Origin: Neorhizobium galegae
GTDB taxonomy: Bacteria > Pseudomonadota > Alphaproteobacteria > Rhizobiales > Rhizobiaceae
Direction of reading: 5' to 3'
Length of the DNA: 64,000 nucleotides
Assembly (NCBI RefSeq): GCF_021391675.1
Contig: NZ_CP090095.1
Span: 3,849,501-3,913,500, forward strand
In this document: positions 9,060 to 17,329 of the stretch, piece by piece
Numbering within the stretch: position 1 is the stretch's first letter
How the letters are laid out: each line of letters starts with the position of its first letter
Program-made: the position numbers and the translations under genes
The notes under the pieces: generated by a model
What the model was told of the DNA's origin: nothing
Seen by the model: only the letters and a program-made list of their open reading frames with translations
The model's database searches: none

Positions 9060-9697
9060 CTTTTTTCAAGTCGGGCGCCGAGCCTCGCGATGGGGAAGCT
9101 CATCAGGAAATAAATGAGACCTGTGATGGTCAGGATCAGAAGCGGCTCCTGAACGCGGGTCGTGACGATCTGGGAACTGCGAAGGAGCTCGATGATGCCG
9201 ATCCACAGAACCAGCGACGTGTCCTTCATCACGCCGAGCGCCAGACCGATCCAGCTGGGAAACACGATCCTGGTCGCCATCGGCAAGGTGATCGAGATCA
9301 CCTCTTGGCCCCAGCTCAGTCCGAGCGACCGCGCAGCTCTGCGCGTCGTCGTCGGCACGGCAAAAACCCCGCTTCGAACGATTTCGGTGCAGAAGGCGGC
9401 CGCATAGATGCCCAGGCACAGGCATGCCACAGCATAGCTCGGCCAGTGCAGCCGAAACATGCTGTTGAACGAGTTGAACAGCACCAGCTGGATCAGAAGT
9501 GGAACCGAGCGAAAGATGTCGAGAACTCCACCAATCGGGCCGCTGATCCACCACGGCGCGCCGGCGCGGATGAGGCCGAACAGCACCCCCAGTACCGTGC
9601 CGATGGCGACAGAGGCGGCAGTGATGGCGATCGTCACCAAAGCACCTTGCAAGAGGTAGACGATATCGCTCCACGACAATGAGGCGTCAAAAAACAT
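9044..9697 (-). CDS. Polar amino-acid ABC importer permease (second)
   Basis: Integral membrane permease of 217 residues in the HisM/GlnP family. Hydrophobic helices are clear, and the EAA-like loop (RAARSLGLSWGQEVISITLPMA) that contacts the ATPase is present in the C-terminal half. ATG 9697 is chosen over an upstream in-frame codon because GAGGAG precedes it by about 7 bases. It starts only 10 bases after the first permease stop. The two permeases presumably form the heterodimeric channel. Confidence 0.92.
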   Translation of the reverse strand: MFFDASLSWSDIVYLLQGALVTIAITAASVAIGTVLGVLFGLIRAGAPWWISGPIGGVLDIFRSVPLLIQLVLFNSFNSMFRLHWPSYAVACLCLGIYAAAFCTEIVRSGVFAVPTTTRRAARSLGLSWGQEVISITLPMATRIVFPSWIGLALGVMKDTSLVLWIGIIELLRSSQIVTTRVQEPLLILTITGLIYFLMSFPIARLGARLEKRWQIQ

Positions 9698-9707
9698 CGG
9701 GCACTCC

Positions 9708-10370
9708 TCAGTAGCGGAACAGACGCCAGGCGAGCAGACGCGCACCGACGGTGAATGTCTTGGAGATCAGGTAGTAGAGAACGGCCGCGACCAGAAAGAA
9801 CTCGAAGGTCCGGTAAGTCAGGACGTTTTGCTGCTGCGTCACGCCTGTCAGGTCGCTGGTCAGACCGACAATCGTGCCGAGGGACGTCATCAATATCGAC
9901 CACACCATCTGGTTCGTCATGGCATGGAAGACGGCGCGCAACATTTGCGGCAATACGATATGCCACATCGTCTGCCCCGCCCCCATGCCAAGCGACCGAG
10001 CGGCACGGATCTGTGTTTCGGGCACGGCCGAAAAGCCGCCGCGGAAAGTTTCGGCGAGGTAGCCGGCATTGTTGAACGTGATCCCCACGAGCAGAGCGGT
10101 GTAGGAATCGACACGAATTCCCAACGAGCCCAGGCCGAAATAGATCATGTAGATCTGGAACAGTGCGGGCGTGTTCCGCGCGGTCTCGATCCATACGTCA
10201 GCAAGACCGGAAAACGTCCTGTTCCCGGATCTTTTCGCTAGCGCCAGGACAACCGCCAGCGCGGTCCCGATCACCATTGCGAAAATCGCAATCTCAAGGG
10301 TAACCAGTGCTCCCCAGAGCATTTCTGGAAGCGCCCGAAAAACCGGGCGCCACTGGAAGGTGTAAGACAT
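9708..10370 (-). CDS. Polar amino-acid ABC importer permease (first)
   Basis: Integral membrane permease of 220 residues, HisQ/GlnP type. The EAA-like coupling loop reads RAARSLGMGAGQTMWHIVLP. It is paralogous to the next gene downstream and is separated from the binding-protein gene by about 170 bases containing a stable hairpin. This spacing is common where a binding protein is made in excess of its permeases. Confidence 0.92.
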   Translation of the reverse strand: MSYTFQWRPVFRALPEMLWGALVTLEIAIFAMVIGTALAVVLALAKRSGNRTFSGLADVWIETARNTPALFQIYMIYFGLGSLGIRVDSYTALLVGITFNNAGYLAETFRGGFSAVPETQIRAARSLGMGAGQTMWHIVLPQMLRAVFHAMTNQMVWSILMTSLGTIVGLTSDLTGVTQQQNVLTYRTFEFFLVAAVLYYLISKTFTVGARLLAWRLFRY

Positions 10371-10427
10371 TGATTGTCCCTTTATGCAATGGGATTGGGG
10401 TTTAGCCGCGCTCGGTCACGTTCTGCT

Positions 10428-10463
10428 CGGACCCTGGATGCGGGGAGCCGCCTCCAGGATCCG
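10428..10463 (-). terminator. Stem-loop between binding-protein and permease genes
   Basis: Ten-base arms (10428-10437 and 10454-10463) pair with one mismatch around a 16-base loop. There is no strong T-run afterwards, so partial termination or 3'-end protection of the binding-protein message is more likely than full termination. This is inferred from position and structure. Confidence 0.5.
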
Positions 10464-10540
10464 GGCAGGGGCGCAATCAAACCGCCCTCGCGCGCTCTGC
10501 TTCATGAGCCACGTGGAAGACGAGTGCCCATCGACTAAAG

Positions 10541-11362
10541 TTAGCGGTAGGTCTTCGCGACGGTCAGGTCCGGGGCAGGACCGCCTTCTGTGCCGACCCA
10601 CTTCGCGTAGAGCTCTGCGTAGCGACCGGAGCGGACCTGTCGGTTCAGGAACAGATTGACGTAATTGAGAAGTCCCTGTTCCTGACGCTGCACGAGGATG
10701 GCGCAGTAGTCGGCATCAACTGGCGCATCGCCGACGATCTTCAGGCCCGGGTATTTGCCGGACTGAATAAGATGCGTTGCGATGGTCGACGTCGTGTAGG
10801 TCGCATCGATCTTCTTCTGGCCGAGCGCCAGGAAAGCGTCGGACTGGGACTGGAAGGTCAAGAGCTTGGTCGCCGGGTCATTGAACGATTTGACAGTGTC
10901 GCCGAGAGCAAGTGTCTCGTAGGCACCTGCCGGTCCGCCAACCGTATGTCCCTTGATGTCGGCCGCGCTCTTGATGCCGGAATCTTCGCGCGCCAGGATG
11001 ACGGTCGTGAACACGAAATACGGGATGGAAAACCCGATGGTCTTGGCGCGCTCAAGAGTGTCGGAAGCCACCGCGATGCCGATATCGGCGCGGCCGGACA
11101 GCACTGCAGGAATACGATCTGGATCAGGGGTATCTACGATTTCAGCTTCGACGCCGAGAGCCTTGGCAAGATCGTTGCAGTAATCTACGTCAAAGCCGAT
11201 CGGCTTGTTGTCCTTGTCCCGCGCGCCGTTTGGGGGGAAGTCCAACTCCACGGCGCAACGGAGCTTACCTGCCGAAATGATATCGTCGAGCTGGTCGGCG
11301 TGGGCGAACGAGGCCGCCGACGCTACAAGAGCGGTTGCCAGGACTATGGATGTAATGCGCAG
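10541..11362 (-). pseudogene. Polar amino-acid ABC importer binding protein; start codon replaced by an IS6 end
   Basis: Periplasmic solute-binding protein of SBP family 3. The body is intact, with GFDVDYCNDLAKALG, a DTPDPDRIPAVLSGRADIG segment and the C-terminus PDLTVAKTYR. Upstream it has a complete Sec signal beginning R-I-T-S-I-V-L and ending SFAHA. The terminal base of IS6 copy A abuts TGCGCATT, so the native NTG CGC (Met-Arg) start is now CTG CGC. The original promoter and ribosome site are gone, and the IS sequence just upstream shows no good Shine-Dalgarno. The 273-codon frame has no internal stop, so weak CTG initiation is possible, but loss of normal expression is likely. Confidence 0.8.
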
Positions 11363-12168
11363 GCATCGTAAACTTAATGGGCGTGGGGCAATCGTAGGCC
11401 GCTTGCACCATGGCGGTTCAGGCGCGAGCGATTTTTGCCCACAGGTTCATCGCCTCTGAACGTAGTTCGCGATGATCACTGGAGGAGATGTCATGTCTGG
11501 GGATTTGGAACAGGTTGGCAATTGGATCATGGATGGAGACGAAGCGCTGCAAATGGCGCTGTGACTTGAAGCGTTTCATGATCCGTTCCCGTCGCCGGAC
11601 TGGCTGGTGGGAATTTTCCGCCCGATTATTCAAGCTTTTATGCGAACGGTGTTCGACACTTGGCATAATCTCACGCTTTGCAGCGTCGTAGGATCGAAGC
11701 TTGTCGGTGATCATCACTCGCGGCGCGCGGCCTTGGCCCTTCAACAGTTTGCGCATCAGACGCTTGGCCGCTTTGGCATCGCGACGGCTTTGCACCAGAA
11801 CCTCCAGGACGAAACCGTCCTGATCGACGGCGCGCCAGAGCCAGTGCTTCTTACCCCGGATCGAAACGACGGCCTCGTCGAGGTGCCATTTGTCACCCAC
11901 CCGACCGGCTGAGCGGCGGCGGATCTCGCTGGCAAAGGCCCGCCCGAATTTCTCTGCCCACAGCCGGACCGTCTGGTGCGAGACAATAATCCCTCGCGCC
12001 GCCAGCATGTCCTCGACCATCCGCAAGCTGAGAGGAAAACGGAAATAGAGCCAGACAGCATGGGCGATGATCTCGGGGGCAAAGCGATGGCGGCGGTAGA
12101 GTGGGTCACGATCTGTCATGGCCCGTCATCTCACATCGACGTCCACGTTTCGTTAAGTTGACGATGCC
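11362..12168 (-). mobile_element. IS6-family insertion sequence, copy A (intact transposase)
   Basis: An 807-bp element bounded by related ends: GGCATCGTAAACTTAA at 11362 and, inverted, GGCATCGTCAACTTAACG ending at 12168. The size, single DDE transposase and end structure fit IS6. The 8 bases outside the two ends (AATGCGCA and CCTGTGGG) do not match, so there is no target duplication. It arose by, or later took part in, replicon fusion, deletion or recombination. A near-identical copy in the same orientation is at 27485. Confidence 0.88.
11418..12119 (-). CDS. IS6-family DDE transposase (copy A)
   Basis: Transposase of 233 residues that drives replicative cointegrate formation. The N-terminal helix-turn-helix region (IIVSHQTVRLWAEKFG) is followed by the RNase H-like core. 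The catalytic triad is visible as Asp in KWHLDEAVV, Asp in VMITDKLRSY and Glu in LNNRAENSH. Length and order are normal for IS6 transposases. No frameshift is present, in contrast to the copy at 27.5 kb, so this copy could act on both. Confidence 0.95.
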   Translation of the reverse strand: MTDRDPLYRRHRFAPEIIAHAVWLYFRFPLSLRMVEDMLAARGIIVSHQTVRLWAEKFGRAFASEIRRRSAGRVGDKWHLDEAVVSIRGKKHWLWRAVDQDGFVLEVLVQSRRDAKAAKRLMRKLLKGQGRAPRVMITDKLRSYDAAKREIMPSVEHRSHKSLNNRAENSHQPVRRRERIMKRFKSQRHLQRFVSIHDPIANLFQIPRHDISSSDHRELRSEAMNLWAKIARA

Positions 12169-12181
12169 CCTGTGGGACCGG

Positions 12182-12209
12182 TTGACTTACCAACTCGAAG
12201 GACTATTTT
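12182..12209 (+). promoter_or_regulatory. Possible promoter between IS6 copy A and the cytochrome c gene
   Basis: TTGACT (12182-12187), a 16-base gap and TATTTT (12204-12209) form a plausible sigma-70-like promoter about 85 bases upstream of the cytochrome start. It lies just outside the IS end. The -10 match is weak, so this is only a candidate. Confidence 0.3.
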
Positions 12210-12292
12210 TTTAGCAATCGCAAACATATCCGCGCGAAGATGACGATGGATGATGTGGCGATTGGGCGACCTTGAGGAGGATGGGGTTTGCC

Positions 12293-12682
12293 ATGACCTA
12301 TCGTGTTGTTCTGTTGATCGGCGCGTCCATCGTCGCCGTTTCGTCGTTTGATGCCCGGGCTCAGGAAGGCGATGCGACGGCGGGCGCCACCGTTTTCAAG
12401 AAATGCGCGACCTGTCATGTCGTCGATTCCGATACAAACAAGGTCGGTCCGTCGCTGAACAAGCTGTTCGGGCGCAAGGCCGGAACGCATCCCAATTTCG
12501 CCTATTCGACCGGGATGAAGGCGGCCGGAGACGACGGTCTTGTCTGGGACGAGGCGGCGCTGCGCGACTATCTGCACAATCCAAAAGCGAAGGTGAAGGG
12601 CACCAAGATGGCCTTCGTCGGCGTGAAGGACGAGCAGGAGATCACCAATCTCATCGCCTATCTCAAGCAATATTCCCAGTAA
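12293..12682 (+). CDS. Periplasmic class I cytochrome c
   Basis: Soluble electron carrier of 129 residues, probably feeding the oxidase encoded downstream. It has a Sec signal ending near DARA-QEGD, the heme site CATCH (about 38-42) and a likely axial Met in GTKMAFVG. The order GPSLNKLFGRKAGT and FAYSTGMK matches mitochondrial-type cytochrome c550. GAGGAGG lies 12 bases before ATG 12293; ATG 12281 touches the ribosome site and is less likely. It sits between IS6 copy A and the coxM-like gene, on the same strand as the oxidase cluster. Confidence 0.9.
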   Translation: MTYRVVLLIGASIVAVSSFDARAQEGDATAGATVFKKCATCHVVDSDTNKVGPSLNKLFGRKAGTHPNFAYSTGMKAAGDDGLVWDEAALRDYLHNPKAKVKGTKMAFVGVKDEQEITNLIAYLKQYSQ

Positions 12683-12814
12683 CCGGCCGAGAGGCCACCG
12701 GCTGGACATGCCTAAATTGCAGTAATTGCCCATCTTTTCCATTCGTGCGATAATAACCCGGTATTTTTTTGCGGAATGCGGTTTCACGGTCGACCTGCTC
12801 AGGGAGGGGCGGAA

Positions 12815-13630
12815 ATGGCTGTTGTGCTGATTCTCGTCTTGATTGTTGTCGGCTCCGTGCTGTTCCATGTGCTGAGCCCGTGGTGGTGGACGCCGATCGC
12901 CTCCAACTGGACCTATATCGACAGCACGCTCGTCATCACTTTCTGGATCACCGGCATCGTCTTCGTGGCGGTGGTTTCGTTCATGGCCTATTGCGTCTTC
13001 CGCTTCCGGCACAAGCCAGGCAACCGGGCGGCCTACGAGCCTGAAAACCGCAGGCTGGAATTGCTGCTGGGAGGAGGAACGGCAGTCGGCGTCGCGGCGA
13101 TGCTGGCGCCCGGCCTCGTGGTGTGGAACCAGTTCATCACGGTGCCTGACGATGCCGTACCGGTCGAGGTCGTCAGCCAGCAGTGGCTGTGGAGCTTCCG
13201 CCTGCCGGGCGTGGATGGAAAGCTCGGCCGCGCGGAGACGCGCGACGTCAGCCCCGAAAATCCGCTCGGGCTGAACAAGAATGATGCAAGCGGCCTCGAT
13301 GACGTGATCATCGAGGGCGGCGAGCTGCATCTGCCGGTCGGCAAGCCGGTGCGCATATTGCTGCGCTCCATCGACGTCCTCCACGATTTCTATGTGCCGG
13401 AATTCCGCGCCAAGATGGACATGATCCCCGGCATGATCACCTATTTCTGGTTCACGCCGACACGGACGGGAAGCTTCGAGATTCTCTGTGCCGAGCTCTG
13501 CGGCATCGGCCATGCGCAAATGCGCGGGACCGTCGTCGTCGAGGAAGCGGCGGACTATCAGACCTGGCTCGGACAGCAGCAGACATTCACCCAGCTTATG
13601 GCATCGGGAGAGCCGCGACCGGCAAACTGA
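12815..13630 (+). CDS. coxM: Cytochrome c oxidase subunit II (CoxM-like)
   Basis: CuA-carrying subunit of a heme-copper oxidase, 271 residues. Two N-terminal membrane helices precede a periplasmic cupredoxin domain. CuA ligands appear as CAELCGIGH, with the upstream His in VLHDFYVPEF and Met within QMRG. The aromatic electron-entry motif is QQWLWSF. There is no fused cytochrome c domain; a separate cytochrome c gene precedes it. ATG 12815 follows GGGAGGGG, which decides the start. The symbol is by analogy with the Bradyrhizobium coxMNOP alternative oxidase. Confidence 0.88.
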   Translation: MAVVLILVLIVVGSVLFHVLSPWWWTPIASNWTYIDSTLVITFWITGIVFVAVVSFMAYCVFRFRHKPGNRAAYEPENRRLELLLGGGTAVGVAAMLAPGLVVWNQFITVPDDAVPVEVVSQQWLWSFRLPGVDGKLGRAETRDVSPENPLGLNKNDASGLDDVIIEGGELHLPVGKPVRILLRSIDVLHDFYVPEFRAKMDMIPGMITYFWFTPTRTGSFEILCAELCGIGHAQMRGTVVVEEAADYQTWLGQQQTFTQLMASGEPRPAN

Positions 13631-13679
13631 ACCGGTGAAACGGTTTCAGGCAGCATCGGAAGGAAAGGGAAGAGACATC

Positions 13680-15458
13680 ATGGTCGAGATTCCATCCGGC
13701 AGCGCAGGCGCCATCCCCTCCGCCGAAGTCGAGGATGTCGAGCTTTATCATCCGAAAAGCTGGTGGACGAAATATGTGTTCAGCCAGGATGCCAAGATCA
13801 TCGCCGTCCAATATTCGGTTACCGCCATCTCGATCGGCCTTGTGGCGCTGGTGCTCTCCTGGCTGATGCGTCTGCAGCTTGCCTTTCCCGGCTATTTTGC
13901 CTTCATCGATGCGGATCACTATTATCAGTTCATCACCATGCACGGCATGATCATGGTGATCTATCTCCTGACCGCGCTGTTCCTCGGCGGCTTCGGCAAT
14001 TACCTCATTCCGCTGATGGTCGGCGCGCGAGACATGGTGTTTCCTTATGCGAACATGCTGAGCTACTGGATCTATCTGCTGGCCGTACTGATCCTGGCCG
14101 CGGGCTTTTTCGCCCCCGGCGGCCCGACAGGGGCCGGCTGGACGCTCTATCCTCCGCAGGCCGTCCTGTCAGGTACGCCCGGCGGCAAGGACTGGGGCAT
14201 CCTCCTCATGCTCTCCTCGCTGATCGTCTTCATCATCGGTTTCACCATGGGTGGCCTGAACTATGTGGTGACGGTGCTGCAGGGACGCGCGCGCGGCATG
14301 ACGCTGATGCGCCTGCCGCTTACCGTCTGGGGCATCTTCACTGCCACCGTGATGGCGCTGCTCGCTTTCCCTGCCCTGTTCGTCGCCTGCGTCATGATGC
14401 TGTTCGACCGCCTGCTCGGCACGAGTTTCTTCATGCCTGCCATCGTCGAAATGGGCGAGCAGCTGCAGCATGGCGGCGGCAGCCCGATCCTGTTCCAGCA
14501 CCTGTTCTGGTTCTTCGGGCATCCGGAGGTCTATATCGTCGCGCTGCCGGCCTTCGGCATCGTCTCGGACCTGATCAGCACGCATGCGCGCAAGAACATC
14601 TTCGGCTATCGCATGATGGTCTGGGCGATCGTCATCATCGGCGCGCTGAGCTTCATCGTCTGGGCGCACCACATGTATGTCAGCGGCATGAACCCGGCCT
14701 TCGGCTTCTTCTTCGCCACCACGACGCTGATCATCGCCATCCCGACGGCGATCAAGGTCTACAACTGGGTGCTGACGCTATGGCGCGGCGATATTCACCT
14801 GACGCTGCCGATGCTCTTTGCGCTCGCCTTCATCGTCACTTTCGTCAATGGCGGCCTGACGGGTCTGTTCCTCGGCAATGTCGTCGTCGACGTGCCGCTG
14901 TCGGATACGATGTTCGTCGTCGCGCATTTCCACATGGTCATGGGCGTGGCGCCGATACTCGTCATCTTCGGGGCCATCTGTCACTGGTATCCGAAAGTGA
15001 CGGGACGCATGCTGAACGAGACGCTCGGCCAGATCCACTTCTGGACCACCTTCCTCGGTACCTACGCGATCTTCTTCCCGATGCATTATCTCGGCCTGCT
15101 CGGCGTACCGCGCCGCTACTACGAGCTGGGCGAGACGGCCTTCGTTCCACCCTCGGCCCATACGCTGAACATCTTTATCACAGTCATGGCGCTGATCGTC
15201 GGGGCCGCGCAGATGGTCTTCCTGTTCAATCTGGTCTGGAGCCTTTTCCGCGGCAGAGAGGCAGGCGGCAATCCATGGCGGGCAACGACGCTGGAATGGC
15301 AGACGCCGCAGACGCCGCCCGCGCACGGCAACTGGGGCAAGGATTTGCCGGTGGTCTATCGCTGGGCCTATGACTACAGCGTGCCGGGAGCGGCTGAGGA
15401 CTTCATTCCGCAGACGGTGCCGGCAAGCGGCGGCGTCACACGGGAGGTTCCGGCATGA
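13680..15458 (+). CDS. coxN: Cytochrome c oxidase subunit I (CoxN-like)
   Basis: Catalytic proton-pumping subunit, 592 residues with about 12 membrane helices. Heme and CuB ligands are visible: His in TMHGMIMV, the His-Tyr pair in GHPEVYIVALP, the double His in WAHHMYVSG, and the two His in AHFHMVMG. The D-channel Asp is in GARDMVFPYAN. HPEVY marks an A-type oxidase. The start at 13680 is chosen because the longer frame overlaps subunit II and lacks homology. Its stop overlaps the next gene by 4 bases. The electron donor is probably the cytochrome c at 12293. Confidence 0.92.
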   Translation: MVEIPSGSAGAIPSAEVEDVELYHPKSWWTKYVFSQDAKIIAVQYSVTAISIGLVALVLSWLMRLQLAFPGYFAFIDADHYYQFITMHGMIMVIYLLTALFLGGFGNYLIPLMVGARDMVFPYANMLSYWIYLLAVLILAAGFFAPGGPTGAGWTLYPPQAVLSGTPGGKDWGILLMLSSLIVFIIGFTMGGLNYVVTVLQGRARGMTLMRLPLTVWGIFTATVMALLAFPALFVACVMMLFDRLLGTSFFMPAIVEMGEQLQHGGGSPILFQHLFWFFGHPEVYIVALPAFGIVSDLISTHARKNIFGYRMMVWAIVIIGALSFIVWAHHMYVSGMNPAFGFFFATTTLIIAIPTAIKVYNWVLTLWRGDIHLTLPMLFALAFIVTFVNGGLTGLFLGNVVVDVPLSDTMFVVAHFHMVMGVAPILVIFGAICHWYPKVTGRMLNETLGQIHFWTTFLGTYAIFFPMHYLGLLGVPRRYYELGETAFVPPSAHTLNIFITVMALIVGAAQMVFLFNLVWSLFRGREAGGNPWRATTLEWQTPQTPPAHGNWGKDLPVVYRWAYDYSVPGAAEDFIPQTVPASGGVTREVPA

Positions 15459-16174
15459 ACGTCACGCTGATCTTCCTTGCCGTCATCGGCGCCATCATCG
15501 TCTGGTGGCTCGCCGGACAACGGCTGACCTCGAAGCCGTGGCTCGAAACCGGGTCCGTGCAGCTGCCGGATCATCACGGCGCCGATCCGCAACAGTCGCC
15601 CGTGCCGGCGGTGAAAATCGGCCTCTTCGTGTTTCTCGGTGTCGTCGGCGCGCTCTTCAGCCTAGCCGTCAGCGCCTATTTCATGCGCATGGCGTCAGTG
15701 GACTGGTGGGCCACACCGGTTCCCCGGCTGCTCTGGGTCAACACCGCAGCGCTGGCATTAAGCAGTGTCGCGCTGCAATGGGCAAGAAGAGAGGTGGGGC
15801 ACAGCCACATGGAAAGCCTGCGGCCGGTGCTTGCTGCCGCATTTGCCCTTGCCCTGTTGTTTCTCTTTGGACAGGTCCAGGCATGGCGGGAACTGACGGC
15901 GGCCGGCTACGTGCTGGCCGACAATCCCGCCAACAGCTTCTTCTACATGCTCACCGGCCTGCACGGCCTGCATATCCTCGGCGGGCTCGCCGTGCTCGCG
16001 CACACGACGGTCAGGGCATTTTCAACCGACGTCGCGCCGGAGAGGCTGCGCCTCAGCGTCGATCTTTCCGCCATCTATTCGCATTTCATGCTCGCCGTCT
16101 GGCTCTTGCTCTTTGCGCTCTTTGCCGGGTGGGCGAATGATTTCGTCGATCTCTGCCGCACATTGCTGAACTAG
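15455..16174 (+). CDS. coxO: Cytochrome c oxidase subunit III-family protein (CoxO-like)
   Basis: Membrane protein of 239 residues with about seven hydrophobic helices, in the subunit III family. Supporting stretches include FFYMLTGLHGLHILGG and IYSHFMLAVWLLLF, both typical of this fold. It overlaps the subunit I gene by 4 bases (ATGA), so expression is coupled. The cluster encodes a second subunit III-like protein at 16212, as in coxMNOP clusters, where CoxO and CoxP are both subunit III homologues. Confidence 0.85.
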   Translation: MNVTLIFLAVIGAIIVWWLAGQRLTSKPWLETGSVQLPDHHGADPQQSPVPAVKIGLFVFLGVVGALFSLAVSAYFMRMASVDWWATPVPRLLWVNTAALALSSVALQWARREVGHSHMESLRPVLAAAFALALLFLFGQVQAWRELTAAGYVLADNPANSFFYMLTGLHGLHILGGLAVLAHTTVRAFSTDVAPERLRLSVDLSAIYSHFMLAVWLLLFALFAGWANDFVDLCRTLLN

Positions 16175-16211
16175 GGGCCGAACTGAGGGAGCTCAACGAG
16201 GAGATTTGCAG

Positions 16212-16931
16212 ATGGTACAGACTATCGGGACACATGGCGAACCGGATCTCAGGCCGGTGGGCCTGCACGGTGTCGCCGCCGATTTCGCTTCGGATCAGCG
16301 CGCCTTCAAGACCGCCTCCTGGGGCAAGGCGATGATGTGGATCTTTCTCCTCAGCGACACCTTCGTCTTCGGCTGTTTCCTGATCGCCTACATGACCGCC
16401 CGCATGTCGACGCCGGTCGCATGGCCCAATCCGAGCGAGGTCTTTGCGCTGCATATCGGCGGCCAGGACGTGCCGCTGATCCTGATCGCGATCATGACCT
16501 TCGTGCTGATCTCGAGCAGCGGCACCATGGCGATGGCGGTCAATTTCGGCTATCGCCGCGAGCGCCGCACGACCGCGATCCTGATGCTGCTGACGGCTGT
16601 TCTCGGGGCATGCTTCGTCGGCATGCAGGCCTTCGAGTGGACGAAACTGATCAGCGAAGGCGTGCGCCCCTGGGAAAACCCCTGGGGAGCGGCACAGTTC
16701 GGATCGACCTTCTTCATGATCACCGGCTTTCACGGCACCCATGTCACGATCGGCGTGATCTTCCTCCTCATCGTCGCCCGCAAGGTCTGGCGGGGCGATT
16801 TCGACCAGGAACGGCGCGGCTTCTTCACCAGCCAGAGAGGCCGCTACGAGGCCGTCGAGATCATGGGCCTCTACTGGCACTTCGTCGATCTGGTCTGGGT
16901 CTTCATCTTCGCATTCTTCTATCTGTGGTGA
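16212..16931 (+). CDS. coxP: Cytochrome c oxidase subunit III (CoxP-like)
   Basis: Subunit III homologue of 239 residues. It has TASWGKAMMWIFLLSDTFVFG at the first helix, the family stretch FFMITGFHGTHVTIG and a C-terminal MGLYWHFVDLVWVFIF. The ATG at 16212 has GAGGAG about 9 bases upstream and is preferred over the TTG two codons earlier. It lies between the coxO-like and subunit IV genes. Subunit III stabilises subunit I during turnover; that role is known from the family. Confidence 0.9.
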   Translation: MVQTIGTHGEPDLRPVGLHGVAADFASDQRAFKTASWGKAMMWIFLLSDTFVFGCFLIAYMTARMSTPVAWPNPSEVFALHIGGQDVPLILIAIMTFVLISSSGTMAMAVNFGYRRERRTTAILMLLTAVLGACFVGMQAFEWTKLISEGVRPWENPWGAAQFGSTFFMITGFHGTHVTIGVIFLLIVARKVWRGDFDQERRGFFTSQRGRYEAVEIMGLYWHFVDLVWVFIFAFFYLW

Positions 16932-16938
16932 GGTCGTC

Positions 16939-17301
16939 ATGAACGAGACAACGGCGCATGCACACATCCAATCTGGACAGCAGCCGCAAACCGGGCAGCA
17001 GCATCCGATCCGGCTCTACCTCGTGGTCTGGGGCATGCTCTTCGTGCTCAGCGCCTTTTCCTACATGGTCGATTATCTCGGCCTCCAGGGCTATCTCAGA
17101 TGGACGCTGATCCTGCTGTTCATGATGGCGAAGGCCGGGCTGATCGTTGCCGTCTTCATGCACATGGCCTGGGAACGGCTGGCGCTCGTCTACGCCATCA
17201 TGCTGCCGCCGCTGCTGGTCCTGGTTTTCGTCGCGCTGATGGTATCGGAAGCGGACTATACGATCTTCACCCGCCTCGCCTTCTTCGGCACTGGTCCCTG
17301 A
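16939..17301 (+). CDS. Prokaryotic cytochrome c oxidase subunit IV-family protein
   Basis: Small membrane protein of 120 residues with three hydrophobic helices after a polar, His/Gln-rich N-terminus. The core MMAKAGLIVAVFMHMAWE matches the COX4_pro family found at the end of alternative oxidase operons. It starts 7 bases after the subunit III stop. A strong hairpin overlaps its last codons and closes the transcription unit. Confidence 0.85.
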   Translation: MNETTAHAHIQSGQQPQTGQQHPIRLYLVVWGMLFVLSAFSYMVDYLGLQGYLRWTLILLFMMAKAGLIVAVFMHMAWERLALVYAIMLPPLLVLVFVALMVSEADYTIFTRLAFFGTGP

Positions 17302-17316
17302 GGGGCAGTGCCGAAG
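17283..17316. terminator. Bidirectional hairpin between the oxidase cluster and the DUF2189 gene
   Basis: CTTCGGCACTG (17283-17293) pairs perfectly with CAGTGCCGAAG (17306-17316) around a 12-base loop. It sits between convergent genes and overlaps the end of the subunit IV reading frame. A T-stretch (GGTTTTCC) follows on the plus strand. Confidence 0.6.
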
Positions 17317-17329
17317 TCGGTTTTCCGAC

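Noticed and set aside
12203..13519. 438-residue minus-strand open frame
   Set aside because: Antisense to the cytochrome c and subunit II genes; no recognisable motif.
13763..15373. 536-residue open frame on the plus strand
   Set aside because: It lies fully inside the subunit I gene in another frame, and its Arg/His-rich composition is typical of a shadow of GC-rich coding sequence.
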